Below, in pieces: positions 11,935-23,350 of a stretch of 64,000 bases of DNA. Each line of letters begins with the position of its first letter. The first letter of the stretch is position 1. The notes beneath the pieces were generated by a model. The model did not search any database. It saw only the letters and a list, made by a program, of their open reading frames with translations, and was not told the origin of the DNA. The DNA is taken from contig JASANG010001697.1 of NCBI GenBank assembly GCA_030248215.1, positions 1-64,000 of the forward strand, in the 5' to 3' direction. The translations under genes were made by a program, and so were the position numbers. This stretch comes from Enoplolaimus lenunculus. Taxonomy: Eukaryota > Nematoda > Enoplea > Enoplida > Thoracostomopsidae.

Positions 11935-13200
11935 TTACTGAAACTCCCTTGTTGCCTGCAATAGTCTTGCCCTTACTAGCCCATTGTCCGGGACCACGAT
12001 TCCCCGCGCCTCCAATATCGCCAAGAGCTCTTCAGTGTCCTCGCGGTCAGCTTCTCTTGGCGTACCAGCCTCTTCCCTTCGGCGCCTCTCCAGCTCCTCT
12101 GCCCGTTCAGTCCTTGTAAGTTGCATCGGGGCCAGAGGGTGATCTTCTGGGAGGTTTGGCGGGTCGGCTGGTGAGAGGGACGGGGGTAGACGTCGTTGAC
12201 GGAGGTCCCGGTGGAATGGGGCTTCGAGCATCGGCCGCAGTTGTTGAACCAGCTGCTTGAAGGGCAACGGTCCCCCGGTGAGCTGACAGCGCTCTGCGAG
12301 CTCGTGTTCAGGTGTGTTGTGGTAGTGATGGGTTATGTAGCGATGATAGAAGTAAGGGGCTTTGATAGAATAAAACCCGATCATCGCCGCATAACCCTCA
12401 ACCACCACACGAGCGGTCTTGGAGAGCTCACTGAGGGGTATCAACGGAAGAAGAGTGACCCGATGACCGGTTCGGAACTCGCGGGCGAGCTCCGCAACGT
12501 GCGTGTGTACCGCACGCGCTACAGCGTCGGGGTTTTGGTATTCGGCCATGACTTGTTCGAATGGCCTACCATTTAACATCCCCAACTGCTCGTAGTGGTA
12601 CTCGTCGTCGTTCCGCGTGTCGGGGTCGCGCCCTGTCCGTGGGAAAACCGAATGGTAGCCATCGCAGGTCATTGATGCGGACCACCAATGGCGTGGCTAC
12701 CAAACGTGCGATCCGGCATAATGTCGGGATGTCGGCCCCCGGGAACGCGATGACTGCGACATCCGGGTGGCCGTAATAGTCAGCCCAGAGTGGAAAGGCT
12801 GACTCGTCACCGACAATTATGTGGCGCCGATAGTATTGGCGCCTATGGTCGTAGTGCCGCGCGAGTTCCTCTATTGTGCGGCCTGCGATGTTGTTGTAGT
12901 TGGTGACGAGTTCCAGAGTATTGTGGACCCCGTCGACGTCTTCGCCGATGCCGAGCGCGGGATCCCAGGGGTCACAATAAAGGACCTGGTGATCCGAGAT
13001 CCCGCGAAGGTGGTCCCGCATCCCCGGAGCGGCGAACTTGTTGTACGTTAGAGCGTACACAAGCGGCTCTAACGTTGTTTAACGTCCAATGCGGTGGAAC
13101 GTGTCATGGGGAGGCGGGAGCCCGATGTAGACAAATTCTCGGCATTTTGGCGCCGACGCCATCATCCAGCTGGCAACGGCCATTTGATCGTGGTGGATCC
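11935..13200 (-). pseudogene. Broken older copy of the retroelement-borne NADAR-domain gene
   Basis: The minus strand encodes long pieces about 80% identical to the 442-residue protein at 23351-24679. They include YNKFAAPGMR, LYCDPWDPALGIGEDV, AFPGADIP and PLSEL.KTARVVVEGYAAMI. This copy also shows an arginine- and glutamate-rich C-terminal tail ending near VVPDNGLVRARLLQATREFQ, and a matching tail sequence is present downstream of the other gene. The N-terminal part is not found. A few breaks interrupt the frame, so this is a fossil. It occupies the same position, just upstream of the 3' LTR, as the intact-looking copy. Confidence 0.8.
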
Positions 13201-14160
13201 CAGAGTTCTTAGTGCTTTGTTAGCGCTGTTCCTTAGTGTGTGGTTATCAAGTTTAAGAGTGCATATCAGACTTGTCTTACAGCGACTACACGAGCCGCAT
13301 TTCAAAGAACGGATACTGCTCCAGCTCTAAAAACGGCCCGTTTGCACCAAAAGGGATGCATGGGAAAAACCCGAGCTGGTCTATTCACAATCGGTTTTCT
13401 ACAACCAATGCGAGCTGGATCGATAACGTTCTCACAGTGCTCATTCTTAAGTGAGTTTTAAAATCATTTCTTCACAAGCGTTGTGTGTAACATTAAACGC
13501 TCAGCGTAACATCTGTGCACTGTAAGAAAGAGAGAAATTGTTCGAAAAGAGCCTTCATAATGACATCAGGCGCAAACAGTTAAAATCTATAGTTAAGAGA
13601 GGGGACATAGGCGAATCCATAGTCTATTTTTAACTGAAATTTTCTGTAGGGCTACTCATACCTGATTGATTTTAGGGTGAAACCGGAGCCTCGTTACTGG
13701 CAACTCTATGTCACCCAGTATATACCATTTTGGTTTAAATTTTTGTACTTAGCAACAGGGGTCAATGGAAATAGATGCCCGCTAACTCCTTTACTTGCGT
13801 CTTATTGTGGCCTTCCTACAGTAGCTTTCGTTTCCCTGTATCGCGGGTTCTGGTTCAACGCCATGGGGCAAAACGCTCTACGTTCCATTTGTCTGTGTGT
13901 TGGAGACAAAGGGTTCTGTCTCATAAGACTCTACTTAGCCAGTAGGTACTGAGCATCATGGCATCATGCTATATTTTACTCTAGACTCTCAAAGTAATAG
14001 GGCAGCCGTAGGGAGCTAGGATCTGATACAGTCTGGATCGGCGAGGGGCAGGTTAGTATCACCATTACTCTTAGACCTACTGCTTTCTTCAGCCAATTTC
14101 TCTTCCCTTCGTTGTCTGGTAGGCTTTCCAAGGAGGCTTGGTTAGGTGATTTTGTGACTG
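13201..14160. repeat. Internal-region repeat module and flanking unassigned sequence
   Basis: 13270-13490 matches modules at 14150-14940, 25640-25860, 26685-26880 and (inverted) 63430-63660. Shared phrases are a GCCGCTTT.AAAA start, an AGCACAAAAG or GCACCAAAAG phrase, GAGCTGGATCGA and CACAAGCGTTGT. The remainder (13500-14140) shows nothing I recognise. Confidence 0.5.
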
Positions 14161-14196
14161 CAAAAGTCGCTTTTCAAAAGAGCTCTTAATGATTCA

Positions 14197-14874
14197 TGCG
14201 GGGTTCACGTTATAACCGGGGCAGGTGGGACACGGTTTGTCCCATGTTGATTCGACGTCAACATTAAAATTTGGGCACTTATATGGGGTCAACAGACAAA
14301 ACTCGAATGTCATATGACATTAGCTTACCAACCACCGCTCTCAAATGATCAATGTGTACAAGGGATGGTATGTCACGTGACACTATCGGACATTTATTCG
14401 AATATCATATGATATTCCAAAATTTCAACGAATATCATATGATATTCAGCGGGACAGTGTAACCTTTGGGTACTAATAAATGAATGAAAAGTTGGACGAC
14501 AGAGGCACAAACATGCTTTAAATACCAAATACATGCCTGCAAATCATTTCCGACACAAAATCGCTAAAAACCACAGCTTCATAATTCAAAAATTCAAATT
14601 TCAAATTCTAGTATCATATGATATTCAACAGGACAATTTGGGTATGTTACCTCAACTATGCAAACATTTGAAAATATATCATATGATATTCGCAGACAAT
14701 ACCTCGAATATCGTATGATATTGAAGGACAAAAGGTGACCTACACATGATATTAGCAGACAAATAGGAATTTTTGAATACGATATGGGGTCTACAAGCAG
14801 ACAAAATCTGACCCAATAGCCTAATAGGGACAAAACGTGTCCCAAGCTGCCCCGGTTATAACGTGAACCCCGCA
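14197..14874. mobile_element. Complete TGCGGGG-TIR miniature transposon, CATATGATAT subfamily
   Basis: The terminal repeats are about 37 bp: the left reads TGCGGGGTTCACGTTATAAC and the right ends GTTATAACGTGAACCCCGCA. The flanks are TCA on both sides (14194-14196 and 14875-14877). The interior carries several GAATATCATATGATATTC-type palindromes (near 14398, 14427, 14610, 14680, 14705). It interrupts an internal-region module: CGCTTTTCAAAAGAGCTC on the left continues as AAGTCAAAAGCCC on the right. Non-coding, 678 bp. Likely PIF/Harbinger-related from its 3-bp TNA duplication. Confidence 0.9.
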
Positions 14875-15549
14875 TCAGCTGTGCAAGTCAAAAGCCCTAT
14901 TGTCGGTTCTGTACAATTTCTATATACATTGACCGAAGCCGGAACCGACAAGGCAACATCACAAACTTTCATATATGTTTACTAAAATATATGACTCATT
15001 AGCGTCATACTTGTGACGGCACTCTGTACACATGTTAATACTGGCTGCTGGGTAATATGATAACTTAAAGTATTCTTAGAAAATTGTGGAATTTTCAATT
15101 TGAAAGGAGAAAGGCAGTTTTCGTGGTCCGGACCAACTAGAAATGCCGGCAGCTGTTGCGGGGGGGGCGATCGCTCTGGCCACGGCACTCCAGCAGGATT
15201 TCGAGCGTAAGATCTGGGTCAAGGGCTGAAAGTAGAAGATCACTAGGGGTCTTACTTGTATTCTGTTTCAATAGGGTCGATTTGTTCGGGTTTGTTGACT
15301 TATTACTGGCCGAAGGTCGACAATTACATGGTTTGAGCCTTGAAATTAGGTAGGACAATTATTGAGAATGAGACTGTGTACTAAATGGTCACTACATGAT
15401 TTTTAATGTCCAAAACTCCTGGATTGGGTGCTTAATATCCGGGTTCGCATTAATAGGCGCTATGCTGTGAAAGGGAGAGTCAGACGTTGGTGTCACATAA
15501 AGCTTTTGTGCAGAATTGGTGGTTCGTTTCTTCTCCCGGTTATATATTT

Positions 15550-15830
15550 CTGCGGCTACAAAACAATTACAAGCACAATTTTTGGTTTTTTGTTATTTTT
15601 TGTTATTTTTTATTTATTTTTATTTTGTTTTTTGTTACAAAGTTGACGGTTGCGCCAAAATACTGGGCAAAAGTCCAATGCTGGTCTAAACTATCTACAT
15701 TTGCTATGTTACAAGCTCAATTTATTTTTCTTTAGTTTTTTTTTGTTTTTAAAGTGGGCTGTTGCGCGCCAAAGCGCTGGACAAAGGCCCAATGCTAGCT
15801 TTAAGTGTTTACAATTTCTATGGTCACTAT
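15550..15830. repeat. Poly-T-rich direct duplication
   Basis: Two units of about 130 bp, each a T-rich run followed by GTTGCGC, GCCAAA and CTGG.CAAA.GTCCAATGCT-type words. The inverted equivalent is at 62560-62870 in element 3, so the duplication predates these copies. Confidence 0.5.
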
Positions 15831-16276
15831 GAGACAACTGAATTGAGCTTCGTCGGAAGTTCCGCTTGACCGTCCTATCAGGTTTATTTACATGGGGCGC
15901 TGGTATCAATGTCAATCTTCATACAATGCAAGGGGTGTCTTGTCAAGGATAGGCAGGGTAACTTTACGCAGGGGGTAAATTTCGACATAATCAATCACGT
16001 AAAGTTCATGTACACAGGGCGTAGGAGTCAATGTTTTCCTATTCAAGGCGGTCATGGCTCTCCCAATAATTAACAAGACAACCCTAAACAAAATAGAACG
16101 TTAAATTGATGGACGAAACAACGAGGGGGAAGACTTACAAAAACCACTTCGACCTCAACATCAAGGGGGGACTAACATTCTTGTTCTTTTATCGCGGGGC
16201 GGGACATACTATCATGTGATAACAGTCAAAACGGGTGAGGGAGGGCGCGTAAGGTTCAAATATTCTTCACACCTAA

Positions 16277-16728
16277 TGGGTCATCCACGTAATGCTGTCT
16301 ACACTGCTGTAAAAAATTGTTTACACACCTTTAACAGAAGGTGTTATTAGCTAGTGCGGTTTGGCAGCAGGTCCTTCGAAAAGACTAAGGACAATGTACA
16401 CAATGCCTGGACACAGTGTCTGACAATACGAGTTCCTTCGAACAATCCCTGTGTAATCGCTAAACAAAGTTCCTTCGAACAAACTTTGCGTTATGAAATA
16501 AGCTGAGTCCCTTCTGACAGACTCTGGACAAAACAGTTGTTCTTTAAATAACGTATTGGCAATTCAGCATGGGCATGGGCGGAAACGTGACCAAGCATAG
16601 GCCGTTTAGAGAGAGTGCGAGTTGTCAGCAGGGTCTATACAGGATATGAGTGATATTTGGACATGTAATATGAAAACAATAAAACAACAGACTTAGGGGC
16701 TCGTATGTGGGGACAACTTTTTACAGTA
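16277..16728. mobile_element. TGGGTCATCC-TIR miniature transposon, right terminus lost
   Basis: The left end TGGGTCATCCACGTAATGCT follows TAA. The interior (CCTTCGAA...GGGACTCAG-type words, AGAGAGAGTGCGAG) matches the complete copies. The right side reads GGACAACTTTTTACAGTA and then passes directly into the element-internal block CGGCTTATCATG, so about 25 bp of terminal repeat and some neighbouring internal sequence are gone. Confidence 0.8.
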
Positions 16729-17124
16729 GTACGGCTTATCATGTGTGTGATCTCCCTTAGCTCGAGCCCAAGGGCGTGTTGATGGAATAGGGACAGAATA
16801 CAAGTGGGTAATTTCAGTACCACTCTAGAATCATGTATCCCACTAAAACGGTATCCCCATTCGTTTACTGAAAGGTGGTGGTAAAGACAAGTTTGGTTTT
16901 CCTGCCCATCCTCGTCTGTGCCGTCAATAATCAAACGATTAAACTCGTTCAATTACTCAATACTTCAAATTCAAATCAAAGAAAATTTTACCCTAAGCCA
17001 CATCGTTTTTGAAAACCTTTGCATGAAATTTATGGGGTGGTGTGGCCTCGGAATTCTGCCTCCCTCTAAATAGATTCCCCTAATTTCTCAAGTGCAGACT
17101 GGCTAGAATCTCCGATAGGGGCCG

Positions 17125-17189
17125 AATTAACTGTGCGGTGACCCGTGGATGCTCCTTTCCCGTGGTCACATTCCTACACCCAGTTAATT
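17125..17189 (-). other. Conserved nested stem in element 1 internal region
   Basis: The outer arms AATTAACTG / CAGTTAATT enclose inner arms GTGACC / GGTCAC around a CTCCTTTCCCGT-containing loop. The same structure at matching positions of elements 2 (31996-32060) and 3 (60740-60804) suggests a structured RNA. Confidence 0.7.
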
Positions 17190-18873
17190 GGAGTTGTTGA
17201 AAAGAGGGGGTCAGTTTTGTACGTCCAGGGCTTGGCGACTAAGCCCGAGGATTAGGATAAATTAACGAACTGGTGGTAAGTTGGGTTTTAGCAAAGCATG
17301 ACGCCCTCTTATTAAATGTTAACGTTCCAACTCTATTTCTCCCCGTAACATAGACCTCCGATGTAATCTGAACAGTTCTTACACTGGAGTTTCAAATGTT
17401 CTTGCGGGGTTTCAGGTTTTCGTGTGAGTTCAGTTTGTCGTCGCCAGCTAAATCAGGTTTTCGATTTTGCGCTCGAGTGCAATAACACCCTCGCAACAAT
17501 TAGTGTTATGGGCTCGGTTGTCGAGGATTCAGGGGTGCGCTATAGAATCTTGCAAGCTTAGGGATTAGTCATGACACAGAATAGTATGGCTTTTTAGGTT
17601 CTAAATCCCTGGAATTTTTTGGCATGTACTTCCCTCAGTTTGCTTTTGGGTTTTCGGGTTTTGCTTGGTTATTGTACGTTTTTGTTGTATTTTGTACGTG
17701 GGGGTGAAATAATGTTGCCGTAGGGTGCGGTAAATTTTGGGACAATGTCGGATGTTATTTGGGTACTATTGTGTTATGGGAACGTCCTATGGGAGAGTGG
17801 ATGGGTGTTTTAGTTCAAATTCTGTATGCAACGGGTTTGATAGCTGGGTAACTTATTTCCAGAAAACTGGCCATTCCTTTGATAGCTATACTTCGCAGCC
17901 TAAATTTCCCTCCTGATAGGTTGGCCGACCCTAGGGAGGTACATTCACGTCGAAACCGATTGGGATTTGGCCGGACCTTGTCCGGTCTCGAAATGGCATT
18001 GAGCACAGCTGTTTGGGTTTGAGTTATACCCGTTTTTGATTCATTGAGTGGAAAAATTCCGGTGTAAGTTGTGTGGAAGGTAACGCCTTGTGTTATAGCA
18101 ATCGTATGTGGCTGAATTTGTAAACCTGTTTGGTGGATATTAACAAGTGTTGGGTTAGGCTTGTCAAAAGGATGCAGGTATTTGGTCTAATTGATAGTAA
18201 CTATCAGAAATTCATGATTCAAGCTTCATAATTGAGTTCGAGAATGTCCAACCTCCAGGTTTACTGGGGTTTTAGTTTCTGGTTATTGTTTAAAACACTT
18301 GTGTTTTGTCAGTTCTTGGGCTAAGCTTCTAAAGATTTGAGGTATGTATATGCTTATACTCTGAAGTATAAGGCAGTTCTTATCGGAGGCTTTGATTTCC
18401 TTAACAGCAGTATTTTTGCTTGAGAGGGTAAGTTCACTAGTATCGGATGTGGCTTTTATATCTGTAACCAGCATCCGACCTTTTGTTTTAATTTTTACAT
18501 ATGCATACCACAACATGAGAGGACCTTGTGGTTGTGTATTAGTTACAAGGGATGTTTCAATTAGTGGCTGTTCAAGATAAGTTTGTTGGTTTCGGTTCCA
18601 TAAGGTTCTCCTTTGAGTAAACTTGTATACTTCATGAGATCAAAGTGTATATGTATTGAATGGGCGTCACATTCAGTTTGTGTTGGACCGAGTGCTCAGA
18701 TCTGTTTTGGATCACCCTGAACTATTAAGAATAACTAAGGCTGGAACCTCAACAGGTTTTTGCCTTAAGGATAAATTGTCGCTTTCTCATGGGTTTTTTA
18801 AGGAAGGAGATAAAATACGGAAAAGTTTACATTTATAGCAGTTTTAGTCACATTTTTGACAAAGACAATCAAT

Positions 18874-20760
18874 AACAGCGGTCAGGGTGGCTTTATTGCT
18901 CATTAGCGATGCGCCGAACCCGATAGGACCAGTCCCAACCCTAGATTCCGGAAAACGTGATTTTGCATTTTTGGACCAGGGATCCGTAACATTTTACACG
19001 TAAAATTTCGAAAACTTCAAGTGCTCGTAACTTCTTAACGATCCGTCCCAGACCCCGAGACAGGGTATTTTTCTTGTTCAGCGTGAAAAACTGCGTCGAT
19101 TGATACCAATTTCGATACTCAATTCCAAAATTCGCATTTTTGCATTTTTCGACCTCGGATCCGTAAATTTTACACACTAAATTTCGGAAACTCCGGATAC
19201 CTCTAACTCTTGAACGAATGACTTCCGACCCCCAGTCAGGGTATTTTTCTTGTTCAGCTTGGCGAGCTCTATCGATTGGTATGGTTTCAACAGCAGATTC
19301 CGAAAATCGCATTTATGCATTTTTCGCCCCTAGAATCCGTAATGCGGGGTTCACATTACTACTTGTGCATTTGGTACCTATTTTTTCACCTTACGCATAC
19401 TTGGTGACAAGTATTTTCACGATACCCATATGGGTAAGTATTAGTACTACATAGCTAGTGGTACTTTCGGTTGAGCTACCCATATGGATAGCTCTAAAAT
19501 TTTGATTACACCCCGTATGGATTGCGGTTTTGTCCGCAAGATACCCATATGGGTTTCATTTTAACAGTGGTTACAGAAATTTTTTAAAATGTTTGTTTTG
19601 TCGTGTTATTTTGCTTGTTTGGATAGCTAGTATTTGTACTTTTAAACTTTGTGTAGGGTGGGTCCACAGTTCAGGTAGATGTTTTATTTCCATAAATAAA
19701 TATCGGATTAATCACTCGAGTAGGTCCCAATGGTTCCTGGTGTTGTTTTAAGTTAGGACTGTTTATCGATAACGAGTTGTATATAATTTGTTGAAAATCG
19801 GGGCACACAAGCATGTGAGACTTGCTTGTCCGTTATGAGCGCATGCAATGTAGTGCAGCGCGGAAATATCCCATAATTTGTTTATACGGAATGTTTAAAG
19901 TACAGGCAGCCTTTACCTGCACAATATGCCTGCGAAATCGCCTAAAACAGGCGTATTTTACCAGGACCTTAACATAATACAAAAGCAGTATTAATCCTTT
20001 AAATTTGCTTGTAACAGCAAGAAGAACACTAGATTTGTCTTTTACGTTTTTATCGTTTAATATTTTTACAAAAAATAACTAATAATTTGCTATCCATATG
20101 TGTTGGCGCAAAAGACCTAAGAAACCCATATGGGTAGCAAAACAGCGGTTAGCAATCCATAGCTACAGCTGATACTTACCCATATGGATAAGTAGAAGCT
20201 AGCTAGCTATACGCATGGATTGTATTTATCACCTGCTATGGGTTGGTGAAAAAACAGGTACCAAACACACAAATGGTTACGTGAATCCCGCATAATTGCA
20301 CATGTAAAATGCAGAAAGTTCGAAAGCCCATAACTTTTGAACGAGAGGTCGGGGACCCCAAGTCAGGGTGGTTTTATTACTCAGCTCGATGAGCTGCGTC
20401 GAATAATGTGGGTCTCGACCTCCGATTTCGAAATTCACGTTTTTGCATTTTTCCACCCTAGAATCCGTAAAATTTGCACACACATTTTCAAAAGTTCGAG
20501 GGGCCATAACTCCCGAAAGGATGATCGCAGACCCAAGGTCAGGGTATTTTTATTGCTCAGCGCAGTGAGGTCTAACGATTGGTATAGGTTTCCCCAGCCT
20601 ACCCGAAAATTCCTGTTTTGGCATTTTTTTTACTTCCGGATCCGCACAATGCCACACACACAAAATCTCAAACTTAGGTCGGGTGGGATTTCTCAACTAT
20701 CCGTCTCCGATCCGTGATCAGGGTTATTACCGGTCCCGTCGGGTTATTGGTGTTACTCCT
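18874..20760 (-). repeat. 177-bp repeat array in LTR B
   Basis: Monomers repeat in order: CAGGGT(A/G)(G/T)TTTT, then TTG(C/T)TCAGC, then a (T)CGATTGGTA step, then CGCATTTTTGCATTTTT, then GGATCCGTAA, then CGTAACTTCT or CATAACTTTT. The array is interrupted by the transposon at 19343-20292. It matches the LTR C array monomer for monomer. Confidence 0.8.
19343..20292. mobile_element. TGCGGGG-TIR transposon, CCCATATGGG subfamily, inside LTR B (empty site known)
   Basis: The termini are TGCGGGGTTCACATTACTAC and ...GGTTACGTGAATCCCGCA, flanked by TAA (19340-19342, 20293-20295). LTR C carries the uninserted site at 38569 (ATCCGTAATTGCAC), which proves both ends and the 3-bp duplication. About six TACCCATATGGGTA-type palindromes are clustered near the two ends (19421-19550 and 20092-20180). 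At 950 bp it is the longest copy here, yet still non-coding. Confidence 0.95.
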
Positions 20761-22289
20761 CGCAATGCAGGTCTTCACAACCTCTAGATACCCCGGAGTC
20801 GTAGAAACTGAACACTAAACACAACCCCTCCACTTCAGATACCAAATGTAACAAGTATAAGGAGGATGCCAGCGACAAACCGTAGCATACTCTATGGGGA
20901 GTCTCTGCGCGTAGTCACTCGCTCTCAGAATTCAGCACCCGGCGCCCTCAGGCCCTGATTTGTCGTGATAAAAACCGTCGTGAATTTAATTCCCCTAAAC
21001 TAACCCATCTCTCGAAACCTCGAAACGCACTCCCTCTTAAACTCAAAATTAAATTATTCAATAATTGTTATAGTGAAACTCTGTATGTTACTCGCGGGCC
21101 GCTATCTTTCAAGTGCTGCTCGAGCTGAACAAACGTTATGTATATCTTTGAAATCCTTACGTGCGTCGATCATTAATTACCTAGTCTAACGGTCGTAAAC
21201 GCTGAAACGTCGCCTCAAACTACATTCCTAGCCTGTGTAAATCCTGTAAAACTCAAAACATCTCATGTAACACTGAAGAGAGAGAGTGAGACAAACAAAC
21301 TGGGGCGGTATTGAGACGCAAATTAAATCCTGACGCGCAGTTTGGATGTCACCTAGTGACTGCTTACGCAAAGCCGTGGGTATCCTAAGTCAGGGGCACC
21401 CTTCCTGAGGTTACCTAATCCGATTAATTGAGTGATCGGTTAACCCGCGAATATCCAGGTACAAAGCAACGTATGCACACACATATATGTAGAAAAGACC
21501 GTATTCAGTTACGTACATAAAAAGTAGACATAGGTCCCTTCAAACATTTTCCGCACCAGCCATTTTCTCACTATTGCTGTGCTACCCCCTTTTGGACCCG
21601 CACACTCGCTGTACAAAGTTATCTCTGCGTTAACGGACGTTACTAATCGGTGTTATAAAGTTTGCGTCGGAGTTACAAAGTCGGTACGTTATTAACGGTA
21701 CTTAAGAGGTTGCTCTTCCTTTCAATACTTTCACTAACCAATGCGCCTGCATTCTTGTTGATAGTTACATGTGCATTTTATTACGCCTTAATATCCATTA
21801 GAGAGAGAGCAAGGCGGAATTAAAATAAAAAACTTCTAGTCGGCCATCATCAAAGCAATTTTCTGCACGAGCGGGAGCCGTGAAAGAAGGAGGCACAAAA
21901 TTTACATGGAACAAGAATTGGCGGAACAGCTATACATAGTAAGAACAACCAACACGCTCAGAATAGAGTTATAGCGATAGTCAATAATAACGTTAACAAC
22001 ACGCTATAATGGCAGCAACAATAATAATGCCAACTCCAAGGTACTATGCAGTATATCACTAGACCATGATACGGCGCTGGAAAGTGTCGCGTCCCTGACA
22101 CCTCTTGGAATTTTAATTTGGGTATTTTGTGTTAACCCTTATCTTTGGAAGGTTAACAGCCGTCTAATCCTAACTTCTCCTTAAGCAGAACTTATCAGCA
22201 CTTCAAACCATTCCCATTTAAAGGGGAACTCCCCGTTTCCTACGTTTAGGCCAAGTTTCCACCTCTCAAAATAACAATACAGACAGCGA

Positions 22290-22985
22290 CGTTGAGAAAT
22301 ATATATACACATGTGTGTAAACCCCCGTGAAGCTACGCAAGCTTAAGGCACAAGCATAAAATATGCTTCATTACAGTCGCCAATGATCCGGCTATGGCGG
22401 TGGGCTATTGTTCCCTTACAGCGTGAGCGCCAGAAAGTGAATGATTTAACTCCGAGCAGCGCGTTTTAAGGTCATGTCAACTGTAATTCAGCGTTTACCC
22501 ATATATACGCGAGGTAGCAAATAAGGAGATGTGGTGGCAGACGCAGGCTGCACCCAGCTGTTGTAGAGCGCCAGCATTGCGCATACGTAAGTACACCAAA
22601 GTTTAAAGCTGGGTTACAGGGACGTGATCCGCTCAGGCTCAGGCTTTTGACATACCAAGATTCAATGTTACCTAGACCAATTATATGCTAATACAGCTTG
22701 CAGAATTACAGCGTGTTTATCCTGAATTCCTAACGCACATGTATGCGAGTTCCCTAAAAACCTTCTCCTTCTCTTATAATTTTAATTTTGGCAGTTTGTG
22801 TCGACCCTTATCTCCTGAACGGTACGTCCCTGCGCCTACGCTGCAACCGTTAAATCCATAGCACTGACACTGTTGCTAGGCTCAAGCCTAACTCTAAGGG
22901 GAGGATCGCAGTATTATCTTATACCGCATAATGAGCGCAGAAATTCTTTAGGTATAGCCTAATTGTCTGGGGCCGGAAGTTAGGA
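22290..22985 (-). other. 3' untranslated-like stretch downstream of the NADAR gene
   Basis: Non-coding, homologous to 11254-11934 in the older element. It lies between the gene and LTR B, so any transcript would presumably be polyadenylated inside the LTR. Confidence 0.5.
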
Positions 22986-23350
22986 TGTGGACAGTCCTAC
23001 AGTGTCAGTGCGACCAATGAAAAGGAGGTAATCCCAGGTCAGAAGTACCTCGGCCCATAGGTACCTCCAGCTGCCATACAGCAGAAAGCGACTGAGCCTC
23101 CTGGGATTCCTCAGCGTTATTGTTTGCGCGGTGCCGCCACTATACCAACGTTGCCGCGAGCTCCATAATCCGCGCCCGGATGATAGGATTGTCCGGAACT
23201 TCGACTCCCATTGCCTCCAGTACCGCCAAGGGGTTTCCAGAGTCCTCGCGATCACCCTCCCATGGCGGTCCAGCCTCTTCCCTGCGTCGCCTTTACAGTT
23301 CCTCCACCCGCTCGCTCTGTGTAAGCTGCATCGGGGCGAGTGGATGACCG
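22986..23350 (-). other. Sequence matching the C-terminal tail of the older NADAR copy
   Basis: The minus strand contains phrases such as NLPDGHPLAPMQL and LEAMGVEVPDNPIIRARIM. These correspond to NLPEDHPLAPMQL and LEARGIVVPDNGLVRARLL in the 11935-13200 copy. The matching tail shows that the family protein can be longer than 442 residues. The two copies differ in how this part is read. Confidence 0.6.

Larger units (their letters stand above)
10684..18873 (-). mobile_element. Internal region of element 1 (older giant LTR element)
   Basis: Reads on the minus strand from 18873 to the 3' LTR A at 10683. It is homologous block by block to the internal regions of element 2 (22101-34810) and element 3 (57758-64000). 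Shared blocks include the 65-nt nested stem at 17125-17189, the cggcttatcatg block at 16735 and the repeat modules at 13270 and 14150. Near its 3' end lies a broken copy of the NADAR gene. Three miniature transposons are inserted. No gag or pol is recognisable. The element is incomplete; its leader is not represented next to LTR B. Confidence 0.7.
18874..22100 (-). mobile_element. LTR B, 3' LTR of element 2 (incomplete), with a transposon inside
   Basis: The right end GTCCCTGACA (22100) is the LTR start on the minus strand, preceded by internal sequence ending CCAAGAGG. From 18874 to 22100 it matches 38102-40376 of LTR C at roughly 98% by eye, once the 950-bp transposon at 19343-20292 is set aside. 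B and C are therefore the LTR pair of one young insertion. The part corresponding to 34811-38101 is not seen here. Confidence 0.8.

Noticed and set aside
12196-12776. Plus-strand frames opposite the older NADAR copy (also 23489-23974)
   Set aside because: They are antisense shadows of the GC-rich gene on the minus strand.
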